Assembly (NCBI RefSeq): GCF_001280085.1
Contig: NZ_LGED01000209.1
Coordinates: forward strand, 7,826-71,825
DNA length: 64,000 nucleotides
DNA from: Saccharothrix sp. NRRL B-16348
GTDB taxonomy: Bacteria; Actinomycetota; Actinomycetes; Mycobacteriales; Pseudonocardiaceae
Direction of reading: 5' to 3'
The translations under genes were made by a program, and so were the position numbers. Within the stretch, counting starts at the first letter, position 1, and each line of letters opens with the position of its first letter. Below are positions 53,751 through 62,287 of this stretch, one piece after another. The notes under the pieces are model-generated. The model had not been told where the DNA came from. It searched no databases and saw only the letters and a list, made by a program, of their open reading frames with translations.

Positions 53751-54258
53751 CGCGCGACACCTCCTGCCACAAGTCGCCGAACTCCGGTCCCAGCCTCTGC
53801 CGCAACGCCTTGAGGCCGCGGCTCGTGTTGCTCTTCACCGTGCCCACCGAGCAACCGAGGGCCGCGGCCGTCTCCTCCACCCCCAGGTCGTGCCAGTACC
53901 GCAGCACGAGCGTCGCCCGCTGCTTGGCGGGCACGGCGCCCAACGCGTGCCACACCACCAGCCGGTCCTCGCTCAACGACCCGGCCGCCGGCACGTCCGG
54001 CATCGAGTCGGTGAGCTTCTCCCGTTTCCACCGCACCCGGCGGCGCTCGGCCAGGAACGTGCGCACCACGATCTGCCGGAGGTAGGCGTCCATCCCGTCG
54101 CGCTGCGCCAGCCTCGGACCGGCCAGGTAGAGCTTGAGGAACGCGGACTGCACCAGGTCTTCGGCCTCGTGGTGGTTGCCGCACAACAAGAACGCGGTGA
54201 AGCGCATCGAGTCGGCACACCGGTCGAAGTAGTGGGTGAACTCCGCGTCCCAGCTCAC
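53743..54258 (-). CDS. ECF sigma factor, SigE family
   Basis: 171 residues. Region 2 (FLLCGNHHEAEDLVQSAFLK near 23-42) and region 4 (LGAVPAKQRATLVLRYWHD, then GVEETAAALGCSVGTVKSNTSRGL split) are clear. The sequence ending SNTSRGLKALRQRL is typical of the SigE/SCO-type ECF group. It directs RNA polymerase to an envelope or stress regulon. Sandwiched between two membrane or secreted proteins with Thr/Pro tails in an operon of three. Signal unknown. Confidence 0.92.
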   Translation of the reverse strand: MSWDAEFTHYFDRCADSMRFTAFLLCGNHHEAEDLVQSAFLKLYLAGPRLAQRDGMDAYLRQIVVRTFLAERRRVRWKREKLTDSMPDVPAAGSLSEDRLVVWHALGAVPAKQRATLVLRYWHDLGVEETAAALGCSVGTVKSNTSRGLKALRQRLGPEFGDLWQEVSRGA

Positions 54259-54262
54259 GCCG

Positions 54263-54667
54263 TCAGCGCCTCGTGGTGGCAGTCGTCGAGGTCGGCAGCG
54301 GCGTCGGCTGCGGCGGCCTGGTCGTCGTGGTCGTCGCCGGGTGCGACGGGCCCGGCGACGTGGTCACCACCGTCGTGGTCGGCGGCACGGAGATCGTCGG
54401 CTCCGGGTGCACGGTGGTCGTCGGCCACGGCCCCGGGCTGGTGCTGATCGGCGGCTGGCTCACCGTGGGCTGCGGCGTGGTCTCGATCGGCACGCTGGTC
54501 GACGGCGACGTCGCGATCGGCGACGTGCTGACCGAGGTGGCCGGAGGCTGGGTCGTGGTCGACGCGGGCGCTTCGTCGCCACCGCCGGACGCCAGCGCGG
54601 TCCCGGCCACGGCGATGCCGCCGAGCACGACGGCCCCCGCCGCCAGCACGAGTCGTTTGCGCAGCAA
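54263..54667 (-). CDS. membrane or secreted Thr/Pro-rich protein
   Basis: 134 residues from a TTG behind GAGGAG. A basic start (LLRKR) and hydrophobic helix (LVLAAGAVVLGGIAVAGTAL) form a signal or anchor; the rest is almost wholly Thr, Pro, Ser and Val. No cysteine. First gene of the sigma operon, four bases before the sigma gene. Probably a wall-exposed stalk; possible partner of the sigma system. Confidence 0.65.
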   Translation of the reverse strand: MLRKRLVLAAGAVVLGGIAVAGTALASGGGDEAPASTTTQPPATSVSTSPIATSPSTSVPIETTPQPTVSQPPISTSPGPWPTTTVHPEPTISVPPTTTVVTTSPGPSHPATTTTTRPPQPTPLPTSTTATTRR

Positions 54668-54748
54668 GACTGCTCCTCGGGTTCGTGAGGCCACCGCGGT
54701 TCGGCGCCCCCTCACCCTTATGAATGCGGTTGGGCGCGCCGGAGGTTG

Positions 54749-55429
54749 TCACGAGTTTTCGGGAAGCTCCCGGACGACGACCTCCACCGCCCGCGCGCGC
54801 ACGGCGGCCTCGTCCAGCACCGCCCGCCGAGGCTCCGGCACGTCCAGCACGCGCGGTGACGCCATCGCGAACACCTCGTCCAGCCGACGGTCACCCCGCA
54901 GGGCGTCCAACGCCTGCCGGTCACCACCGAGCACGACCGCGTCCAGCTCGCCGACCCGAGGCGCCAGCACCCTCGCCGCGTCGTCCGCCGCCGCCTGGAG
55001 GGCGACCCGGGCCTGCCCTTCCCGGCGCCGCGCGAACCGCTGCTGCGACCACCCGCCCGCTTTGTTGCGCCCGTGCACCTGACGACTGTCCGTGGTCGAC
55101 ACGAGCACGACGCCGTCCCGCGCCACCCCGATGCTGTGCCCGCCGAGCCGCACCAGCAGCAGCCCGATCCGGCGCGACGCGAGCGCATACGTCAGCAACG
55201 CGTCCAGCACCAGACCTTCAGCCTCACCCTGAGGGGTGAATTCCCCGAACGCGGCCGACACCGAGGCCGTGGCCCCGTCCACCGCCGTGACCAGGCAACG
55301 ACCGGGCGTCACCGACGTCGAGACGACGCCGCCGTGCCGTGCCGCGAACCGGGCGAACCACCCGTCCAGGCGTTCGGGCGGCACCTCGACCGCCCGTCCG
55401 CCGCCGGAGACCGGGCGGACCTTGCTCAC
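54749..55429 (-). CDS. acVLRF1-type peptidyl-tRNA hydrolase
   Basis: 226 residues. The central motif GRNKAGGWSQQRFARRREGQ (near 121-140) matches the VLRF1 (Vms1-like release factor) catalytic loop, in which a Gln in the Gly-rich segment acts like eRF1 GGQ. The domain also shows the eRF1-like RNase H fold strands VLVSTTDSRQV. In eukaryotes the Vms1/ANKZF1 relative frees stalled chains from ribosomes; NCBI names the actinobacterial branch acVLRF1. Role in ribosome rescue is by family. Followed by a methyltransferase-like gene on the same strand. Confidence 0.8.
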   Translation of the reverse strand: MSKVRPVSGGGRAVEVPPERLDGWFARFAARHGGVVSTSVTPGRCLVTAVDGATASVSAAFGEFTPQGEAEGLVLDALLTYALASRRIGLLLVRLGGHSIGVARDGVVLVSTTDSRQVHGRNKAGGWSQQRFARRREGQARVALQAAADDAARVLAPRVGELDAVVLGGDRQALDALRGDRRLDEVFAMASPRVLDVPEPRRAVLDEAAVRARAVEVVVRELPENS

Positions 55430-55442
55430 GGCAGCACGGCGT

Positions 55443-56027
55443 TCACGCCGGCGCGACCGCGACCCAGACCGGCAGCGGGTGCCCGCACTCGGCGGGCGAG
55501 AGCCGCTGCACGGCGCCGAAGCCCGCGTCGGTCAGCGAGGCGGAGATCTGCTCGGGCGACAGCACGCGGTGCCGGGTCGACACGGTGTTCGCCACCTCCC
55601 ACGTCTCCGCGCCGCGCACCAGCCGCACGACCTCCAGAGCGTACGACTCGCCGTCGGCCGCCCAGTCCCACAGCTGCACGGTCACCTGCCGCTCCGGGCC
55701 GCGCCCGGACACCTTCGGCGGCGGCGCGGTGGGCCGGAGCCTGCCGAGCTTGTCCAGCTCGGGGACGGCGGCGACGAACAGGCCGCCGGGCCGCAGCGCC
55801 TGGCGGGCCAGCAGCAGCGCCTGGTCGAGCGCGTCCTCGTGGGCCAGCCGGGGCAGCAGGTCGTCGCCCGCGCGGACCACGTCGACGGGCGGCCCACCGT
55901 GGTGGCGCACGACGTCGAGCAGGTCGAGCACCACGTGGTGGCCGGCGCCGAGCACGGCGGCGGCGACCTCCGTCAGCGGGTCCTCCGGCAGGGGCACGAG
56001 GTCCTGGGCGGCGGTCACCGGGCACAC
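55443..56027 (-). CDS. SAM-methyltransferase-like protein, N-truncated type
   Basis: 194 residues. The later part of a class I methyltransferase fold is recognisable (ALLLARQALRPGGLFVAAVPE near 72-92, and a terminal strand FGAVQRLSP). The first strand with motif I GxGxG is absent, replaced by VLGAGHHVVLDLLDV. Thus it may not bind SAM normally. VLSPEQISASLTDAGF is typical of ubiE-like enzymes. Located 13 bases before the acVLRF1 gene; both may be co-transcribed. Function unknown. Confidence 0.6.
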   Translation of the reverse strand: MCPVTAAQDLVPLPEDPLTEVAAAVLGAGHHVVLDLLDVVRHHGGPPVDVVRAGDDLLPRLAHEDALDQALLLARQALRPGGLFVAAVPELDKLGRLRPTAPPPKVSGRGPERQVTVQLWDWAADGESYALEVVRLVRGAETWEVANTVSTRHRVLSPEQISASLTDAGFGAVQRLSPAECGHPLPVWVAVAPA

Positions 56028-56339
56028 AGTAGGCCCAACGGATCAACGACCGCCAACGGCGTGTGGCCGGTGGGGCGTGGGGAGGAGCGGCTCCGCGCAT
56101 CGGTCGCGCATCGGTACCGAAGGGGTCGCCGCCCGGACCCCGAAGCCGCCGTTGCACAATGTTACCGACGGGTTTACAAAGGGGAGAGCACGGATGTTCA
56201 CCACTTGACAGAACGATGCCCATCCCAGTGAACTCGTAACCCGTATGGCCCAATCATTGACTCCACCTGGAAGGCACCAACGCCCTGCGTTGGCGGGTAG
56301 GGTCACTGGGGCGTGATCTCATGACAGCGGGGAGTCACA
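56028..56339. other. divergent intergenic region
   Basis: 312 bases between the methyltransferase-like gene and the regulator. A tandem cgcgcatcggt (near 56094-56115) and a hairpin caacgc-cct-gcgttg near 56279-56293 are visible. Promoter-like ttgaca at about 56205 and ttgact at about 56257 occur. No gene longer than a few codons is credible. Confidence 0.45.
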
Positions 56340-57317
56340 ATGACCAACGCTGCCGGTCGACCCAACCTGTCCGTCGACGAACTCGACTCGACGGGCCACG
56401 GCAGTCTTGCGCAGCTTCTCACCACGGGACCGTTCCCCGAGGCGCTGAGAGCCGCGATCAAAGCGAGCAGGCTGAGTCTCGACCGCATCCAGCACCGGCT
56501 CGCGCTGCGCGGGGTCACGATCAGTGTCGCGACGCTGAGTTACTGGCAGTCCGGTCGACGCCGACCCGAGCGACCCGAGTCGCTGGAGGCGCTGCGCCAC
56601 CTGGAGACCGTGCTCGGCGTGCCGCAGGCCGGCTTGTCGGCGCTGCTCGGCCCGCCGCGACCGCGTGGCAGGCGGTCCCGACCGACGACGATGATGCCGA
56701 TCGACGCGCTGTGGGCGCGTCGTGAGCGGGTGGCGGACCTGCTCACGAAGGTCGACACGTCGTCGGACGTGAAGCTGGGCCGGATCAGCCAGCACGACCG
56801 GATCGAGATCGCCGCGGACGGCGGTCAGCGCTCGGTGTGGGTGCGCCAGATCCTGCGCGCCGAGCAGGACGGCCCGGACCGGTGGGCGCTGGTGTTCGAG
56901 ACCGAGCAGGCCAACGTGCTGCCGCAGGTGGTGAACCTGCGCAACTGCCACCTCGGCCGGGTGGTCGAGGACACCGAGGCCAACATCATGGCCGCCGAGA
57001 TGATGTTCGACCGACCCCTGACCAGGGGCGAGACCATCATCATGGAGTACGAGCTGCTGTTCGCCGAGGGCCACTACCCGGCGGGCAACAACACGTTCGC
57101 CCGCAAGTTCCGGCTGCCGGTGCGCGAGTACGTGATCGAGGTGCGGTTCGACCAGTCGAACCTGCCCGCCCGCTGCCAGCAGTTCAGCGTGCCCGCCGGC
57201 GACGACACCCCGTCCCGGCGGCGCAACCTGGCCTTGGACGCGGCGGGTGGCGTGCACGCCGTGGCGCTGGGCTTCGGGCCCGGCGTGTTCGGCATCCGCT
57301 GGGAGTGGCCGAAGTAA
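56340..57317 (+). CDS. XRE-like HTH protein with beta-rich sensor domain
   Basis: 325 residues. The N-terminal 100 show a helix-turn-helix-like pattern (EALRAAIKASRLSLDRIQHRL, split; ATLSYWQSGRRRPERP), as in actinobacterial XRE-type regulators. A basic linker PRPRGRRSRPTT is followed by a 200-residue beta-rich domain with motifs RISQHDRIEIAADGG, FETEQANVLPQVV and a terminal GVHAVALGFGPGVFGIRWEW. Ligand or protein-binding role is inferred. ATG behind a CGGGGAG site. A long hairpin follows. Confidence 0.8.
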   Translation: MTNAAGRPNLSVDELDSTGHGSLAQLLTTGPFPEALRAAIKASRLSLDRIQHRLALRGVTISVATLSYWQSGRRRPERPESLEALRHLETVLGVPQAGLSALLGPPRPRGRRSRPTTMMPIDALWARRERVADLLTKVDTSSDVKLGRISQHDRIEIAADGGQRSVWVRQILRAEQDGPDRWALVFETEQANVLPQVVNLRNCHLGRVVEDTEANIMAAEMMFDRPLTRGETIIMEYELLFAEGHYPAGNNTFARKFRLPVREYVIEVRFDQSNLPARCQQFSVPAGDDTPSRRRNLALDAAGGVHAVALGFGPGVFGIRWEWPK

Positions 57318-57326
57318 CACGTGAAC

Positions 57327-57362
57327 AAAAGGGCCCCGGGAGCACGCTCCCGGGGCCCTTTT
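57327..57362. terminator. bidirectional terminator hairpin
   Basis: aaaagggccccgggag and ctcccggggccctttt pair perfectly over 16 bases with a four-base loop, giving A and T runs on both sides. It lies between the XRE-like gene and the convergent protease gene. Confidence 0.9.
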
Positions 57363-57378
57363 GACGCACGGACGAACC

Positions 57379-60168
57379 CTAGACGTAACCGTTGATCTTC
57401 AGCGAGACCGAGCGGATCGAGCCGCGGTCGGACGAGGCGCCGTCCACGACCTTGAACGTCCACGTGCCGTCCACCGGCTCGGCCAGCAGCGAGCCCAGCG
57501 GGGTCGTGGGCCGCCACGTGCCGGTGAACGGCGCCGACGCGCTGGTCACCGACGAGAACGGCTGCGCGGCGGTGTCGTCGAACACGACCTGGCACAGGTT
57601 GTTGCCGGTCGCGCCGTTGCGCTGGAACACCGTGGCCGTCGCGCCGGACGGCGAGGTCAGCGTGCCGACCAGGTCACCGACGAACGTGTGGTCGATGCCG
57701 ACCGTCGTCGCACCCGTCGTCGCGCTGCACGTGTCGCCGTCGATCGAGAACACGACCTTGGAGCCCCGGCCGATGCCGCTGACCGGGATCTCCACCGAGG
57801 CGCCGGTGGCGTCGTTGTCCGGGATGGCCACGACCGGCCCGGCGTAGGCGAACGTCTTCGCGTCACGGGACGGCTCGCCGACGTTGAGCGTGAACGCGCT
57901 CGTGGTCGGCGAGGTGGAGCCCGCGAACGTCACCCTGGCGTCCAGCCGGATGGCCGAGCCGACGCCCATCGACGCGGGCACGGTCACCTTGAACGTGTTG
58001 GTGACCGTCTGGCCCACCTCGACGTTGCCGTAGGACTTCGACCGCGGCGCGATCGTCACACCTGCGGTGGGCGTGGTGAGCACGAGGCTGGTCGACGCGG
58101 CCGTGCCGTCACCGGTGTTGACCACCGGCACGGTGACCGTGGCCGTGGTGCCCGGCTTGAGGTACTGGCTGCCGTCGGCGTCGTTGACCACGGACGGCTT
58201 CGCCGCCTTCGCCAGCGGCTGCGGCGAGGCGCCGGTGTAGGCGAGCACCAGGTCGGCGCGCACGACGCCCGCCCCGGTCCGGTTGTCCGTGCCCGCCTCG
58301 GCGATGTCGAGCGCGGTCGCGGTCATCGCCTCCCGCACCTCGGCCGGCGACAGGCCCGGGTTGCCGGACAGCACCAGACCCGCGATGCCGGCCGCGTTCG
58401 GCGCGGACGCCGACGTGCCGAAGAACGGGTTGAAGCCGGCCACGCTGGTCTGCACGCCGTCCGCCGCGGTCAGGTCCGGCTTCTGCCGGAGCTCCTCGCT
58501 CGGGGTGCCGTCGGGCGCGAAGAACAGCCGGCGCGGACCGTCCGAGGTGAACCGCTCGGGCTTCTGCGTGCCGTCGAACGCGTTCGGGAACGGGCCGCGC
58601 GGGTTGGCCGGGTCGCCCGGCTCCAGGTCGAACGGCAGCGGGTTGTTCGCCGGCGCCGCCGCGACGCTGATCGCGCCCTTGGCCGCGGAGTGGCCCCGGG
58701 TCACGCCCGGCGTGGCGAACTTCTTGAGCCCGTCGGAGGAGTCCTTGAAGCGACCGCCCAGCGCGGTCACCGCCAGGTACTTGTCCTCACCGCGGAACTT
58801 GACCACGGCCAGCCGCAGGCCCGACGCGGTCGCCGGCGTGTTCAGCCGCTCGTACGGGTCCTGGCTGCCGTCCTGCACGCCCTGGCTGAACGCCACCACG
58901 TTGCCCTGGGAGTTCGCCAGGTACAGGTCGTAGTCGTTGAACGAGGAGGTCAGCGGGTCGGACCAGAACAGCGTCACGGGCACGTTGCCCGAGCTGTCCG
59001 ACAGCGGGTTGAACACCTGCTTGGCGTCCGGCGAGGGGTTGAAGTCGTGCGCGGTGCCGGCGAACTTGCCGACGCCGACGCCCGAGTCGACGAACTGGCC
59101 CTCCCAGTGGCCCGAGGTGCCGTCGGCGACGTTGCCCTCGTTGCCGGCGGAGGAGAAGAACAGCGCGCCGTCGGCGGTGACCGCGTCCACGGCCTGCGCG
59201 ATCACGCCGTCCTGGAACGGCGACTCGTTGAAGTAGAGGATGTCGTCGACGATGACGTCGCAGCCCAGCTGGAAGCGCAGGGCGCGGATGTTGTCGGCGA
59301 AGCTGGCGTCGCCGTTGACCGCCGTGGCGAAGCCGAGGCTCGCGTTCGGCGCGATGTCGTGGAGGATCTCCAGCATCGCGGTGCCCTCGTTGCCCGAGCC
59401 CTCCTGACCGGGCAGGACCTCGACGCCGGCGGGCAGCTCGCCCGCGGTCTGCGAGAGCGTGAGCGAGTCGACGCCGTCGGACAGCGCGCACAGCTTCACG
59501 CCGGTGCCGGTGACGCGGAAGTCGTCACGGGCGGTGTCCGCGGCGTGCGCCCGGTCGCCCTCGCCGGTCCGGATCGCCTGCGGCGCGATCAGGGCCTCGC
59601 GGGTGCGTGCCTCGATCTCCCGGGCCTTGTCCTCTTTCGAGGGCGCCGGGTCGGCCTTGCGGTCCTGCTTGTTGAACGTCTTGTACTCGACCGCGGTCTC
59701 GACGCGGCGGACGTCGCCGCGCGCGGACAGCTTGGTCAGCGAGCCGAGCGGCAGCTGCGCGCGGACCGTCCTGCCCTCGGTGGACACCGAGCGGATGGCG
59801 CCGCCGGCGGCCTTCACGGCGGCCACCAGGTCGTCGGTGACCTTGAACGCGCGGATGTCCACCACGACGGTGTTTCCGCTGTGGACCTTCACGCCGGTCT
59901 GGAGGGCGGGGAGCTTGGCCAACGTGGTGGCGTTCGACCGGCGGCGCTGCTCGACGACGAGCGCGCTGTCCACTTTGGACTCGGCTTCGGTGAGGGACCT
60001 CTTGATGTCCTGCAGCGCGGCGATCTGCGCGGCGGTCTTGTCCTCGACGCCCTTGGACGCCTTGGTCGGATCGGCGACGGCGGGCGACCCGGCGCCCAAG
60101 GTCAACAGCACCGCGGCACCCGCCGCGATCAGGGCGTTTCTTCGCAAACGACGTTTCGGTGAGCGCAC
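57379..60168 (-). CDS. secreted subtilisin/sedolisin-like serine peptidase with P-domain
   Basis: 929 residues. A signal peptide covers 1-32, and a propeptide-like region runs to about 215. The catalytic domain has Asp 231 in CALSDGVD, the NEGTAML segment with Glu 261 where classical subtilases have His, Asn in SSAGNEGN and Ser in FFGTSASAPNAAG near 605. This Glu/Asp/Ser pattern is that of S53-like members on the subtilase fold. A Pro/Thr-rich beta domain (near 680-790) and a C-terminal P-domain (VGIDHTFVGDLVGTL and end ISLKINGYV-like) follow. It degrades proteins outside the cell. Its end faces a strong terminator. Confidence 0.88.
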   Translation of the reverse strand: MRSPKRRLRRNALIAAGAAVLLTLGAGSPAVADPTKASKGVEDKTAAQIAALQDIKRSLTEAESKVDSALVVEQRRRSNATTLAKLPALQTGVKVHSGNTVVVDIRAFKVTDDLVAAVKAAGGAIRSVSTEGRTVRAQLPLGSLTKLSARGDVRRVETAVEYKTFNKQDRKADPAPSKEDKAREIEARTREALIAPQAIRTGEGDRAHAADTARDDFRVTGTGVKLCALSDGVDSLTLSQTAGELPAGVEVLPGQEGSGNEGTAMLEILHDIAPNASLGFATAVNGDASFADNIRALRFQLGCDVIVDDILYFNESPFQDGVIAQAVDAVTADGALFFSSAGNEGNVADGTSGHWEGQFVDSGVGVGKFAGTAHDFNPSPDAKQVFNPLSDSSGNVPVTLFWSDPLTSSFNDYDLYLANSQGNVVAFSQGVQDGSQDPYERLNTPATASGLRLAVVKFRGEDKYLAVTALGGRFKDSSDGLKKFATPGVTRGHSAAKGAISVAAAPANNPLPFDLEPGDPANPRGPFPNAFDGTQKPERFTSDGPRRLFFAPDGTPSEELRQKPDLTAADGVQTSVAGFNPFFGTSASAPNAAGIAGLVLSGNPGLSPAEVREAMTATALDIAEAGTDNRTGAGVVRADLVLAYTGASPQPLAKAAKPSVVNDADGSQYLKPGTTATVTVPVVNTGDGTAASTSLVLTTPTAGVTIAPRSKSYGNVEVGQTVTNTFKVTVPASMGVGSAIRLDARVTFAGSTSPTTSAFTLNVGEPSRDAKTFAYAGPVVAIPDNDATGASVEIPVSGIGRGSKVVFSIDGDTCSATTGATTVGIDHTFVGDLVGTLTSPSGATATVFQRNGATGNNLCQVVFDDTAAQPFSSVTSASAPFTGTWRPTTPLGSLLAEPVDGTWTFKVVDGASSDRGSIRSVSLKINGYV

Positions 60169-60312
60169 AGGCGTCTCCCCCAGCTCGTGCGTGCCCCCGA
60201 CGCACGCGGCCTGCGGTCGGATGACTCCGACCGAAGGGTCAACGTATTGCGCACGCCTCAGTACCGTCTGCCACCGTTCGGCCTACTTCTCAGACGGTAG
60301 ATCCATCACATT

Positions 60313-61878
60313 TCACAGTACAAAAGCATCTGTCCACAGCTGACCGGTTCGTCCGGACAGTGCGTCGAGCAGCGCCGCGGCCTGGTTGTCGGTGAGCGAG
60401 GCGATGAAGTCGACCACCGCGCGGCCACGCGCCAGGGCACGGATCGCGTCCGGCCCGGACGGCGTCTCCCCCGTCGCACCCACCAGGACGGACGGGTCCG
60501 TGCGCGCGAGCAGCGCGTACTCGTCGCCCGCCAGCTCCACCAGGTCGTGCAGCCGGCGCGGCAGCCGGTTCGCCTCGTGCCGGTCGGTGACCCACTGCTC
60601 CAGCGCCTCGACCAACGCCGTCAGCAGCCGCGCCTGGCCGCGCTGGTGCAGCGCGAGGTCGGGGCGGAGCAGCACGAACCGGCGGTGCACGAACTTCAGC
60701 ACCTGCACCTCGTGCCACTGCGGCACGGCCAGCACCACGTGCCCGGACCTGGTCGTCGGCTCCTCGACCACGCCGACCGAGTCGACCAGGCGGCGCGTCC
60801 AGCGGGCGGAGAACCCGGCCACGGCCTGCTCCGCCTCCACCGAGCCGTCGAACGGGACCGCCAGCAGACCGTCGACCAGCTCGGCGCGCACCTTGGCCAC
60901 GGCGTGCGCGAACGCGTCGTCGTGCACCGCCCACGAGTCCTTGGCGTGCAGCCGCCGGCGCAGCGTCTCCAGCGAACGGCCCGGTCGGCGTTCCTGGGCG
61001 GCCAGGTCGGCGGCGGTCAGGCCCGCCAGCTCCACCGCGTGGTCCAGCCACGTGTTCAGCTCGGTCGACACGGCGGCGTGCTGGAGCACGCCCACGCGGT
61101 GGAAGTCCTCCAGGTCGTGGATGGCGTAGGCGATGTCGTCGGCCGTGTCCATGACCGACGCCTCGACCGTCTGCTGCCACCGCTCCAACCTGGCCGTGTA
61201 GAACGCGCGGGACTGCTCGACGTCGTCCAGCTCGGTGACGTAGGCGGAGAACTTGCTCGACCCGGTGCCCGGCGCGTCGGTCGGCTCGGCGGCGCCACGT
61301 GGCGGCGCGGGGAGGTCCCTCGGGTGCGGCTTCGGGTACGACAGGCGCGTCCACGGGTACTTCAGCATCGCCGCGCGCACCGCCACCGTCAGGTCCAGCC
61401 CGACCGCCGCCGGACCGCGCACGTCCGTCGTCGTGACGATGCGGAACGACTGGGCGTTGCCCTCGAACCCGTCCGACAGCCCGAACCGGTGCCGGGCCAG
61501 GCGGTCGAGCACCTGCTCGCCGAGGTGCCCGAACGGCGGGTGCCCCAGGTCGTGCGCCAGCGAGGCCGCCTCCACCACGTCCGGGTCGCAGCCGCCGAGC
61601 TTGTCCAGCAGGTTCGCGACGTCGGGCCGGGTGTTGAGGCGCTCGGCGATGGCCCGGGCGGCTTGGGCCACCTTCAGGCTGTGCGTGAGGCGGTTGTGCA
61701 CCAGCAGGCCGGAGCCCGTCGAGCTGACGACCTGCGTGACGCCGCCGAGCCGGGCGAAGAACGGCGAGCTGGCGACGCGGTCCCGGTCGACCCGGAACGG
61801 GCTCGTGGCCAGGTCGGCTTGGACGGAGTTCCCGCCGGAGCGGCGCTGCGTTCGGGGGTCGGCTGGCTCCTGGTGCAT
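60313..61878 (-). CDS. dgt: deoxyguanosinetriphosphate triphosphohydrolase
   Basis: 521 residues, HD-domain dNTPase. HNRLTHSLKVAQ near 62-73 and AHDLGHPPFGH near 115-125 give the metal-binding His/Asp residues; MDTADDIAYAIHDLEDFHR near 240-258 is the downstream conserved block. It hydrolyses dGTP (and perhaps other dNTPs) to nucleoside and triphosphate. An extra loop rich in Pro (PRDLPAPPRGAAEPTD) near 190-210 is unusual. ATG at 61878 is preferred over a far upstream start. A housekeeping enzyme, but relatives also act in phage defence. Confidence 0.93.
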   Translation of the reverse strand: MHQEPADPRTQRRSGGNSVQADLATSPFRVDRDRVASSPFFARLGGVTQVVSSTGSGLLVHNRLTHSLKVAQAARAIAERLNTRPDVANLLDKLGGCDPDVVEAASLAHDLGHPPFGHLGEQVLDRLARHRFGLSDGFEGNAQSFRIVTTTDVRGPAAVGLDLTVAVRAAMLKYPWTRLSYPKPHPRDLPAPPRGAAEPTDAPGTGSSKFSAYVTELDDVEQSRAFYTARLERWQQTVEASVMDTADDIAYAIHDLEDFHRVGVLQHAAVSTELNTWLDHAVELAGLTAADLAAQERRPGRSLETLRRRLHAKDSWAVHDDAFAHAVAKVRAELVDGLLAVPFDGSVEAEQAVAGFSARWTRRLVDSVGVVEEPTTRSGHVVLAVPQWHEVQVLKFVHRRFVLLRPDLALHQRGQARLLTALVEALEQWVTDRHEANRLPRRLHDLVELAGDEYALLARTDPSVLVGATGETPSGPDAIRALARGRAVVDFIASLTDNQAAALLDALSGRTGQLWTDAFVL

Positions 61879-61972
61879 GGTCGAAAAACTAGTCGCACCC
61901 GCGCCGCTCGGCGCGTGACCGGTAGCTGCCACGGCCCGCCGCGCGCCGACGCGTTGCGCCACCTTGAGTGCC

Positions 61973-62287
61973 ATGGGTGGTTTCGCACACATGCAGGTGG
62001 ACGGGGTAGAACCCGCGCTGCACCGCCTCACCGGCACCGGCGAAAACCTCGCCGCCACGTGGCGCGACGGGCAGTCCGGGCTGGTCGCGGGCGAGGCGGG
62101 CATCGGCGCGGACCCGTTGGGGCAGGCGTTCCGCGCCGTCTACGACGCCGACGCGGCCAAGGTGCGCCAAGTCGCGGACCTCGTGCCGGAGCTGCTGCTG
62201 GCCGACGGCCGGACCGGTCACGACGCCGTGGTCGACTACCTCGCCGCCGACGTGCGCTCCAGGGGCGCGTTCCCGGGTGGTGGCTGA
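61973..62287 (+). CDS. WXG100-like small protein
   Basis: 104 residues, helical. It resembles WXG/ESX-type secreted helical proteins: MQVDGVEPALHRLTGTGENL, then WRDGQSGL, and a second helix ADAAKVRQVADLVPELL. The exact WXG is replaced by a W-R-D-G turn. Its stop overlaps the following gene by 11 bases, a pair known from actinobacterial type VII-linked loci. Divergent from dgt, 94 bp apart. Confidence 0.65.
   Translation: MGGFAHMQVDGVEPALHRLTGTGENLAATWRDGQSGLVAGEAGIGADPLGQAFRAVYDADAAKVRQVADLVPELLLADGRTGHDAVVDYLAADVRSRGAFPGGG

Noticed and set aside
57361..60162. 933-codon plus-strand open frame opposite the protease gene
   Set aside because: Arg/Gly/Val/Asp-rich translation without any motif; it is the complement of a well-supported S8/S53-like gene and follows its codon bias.
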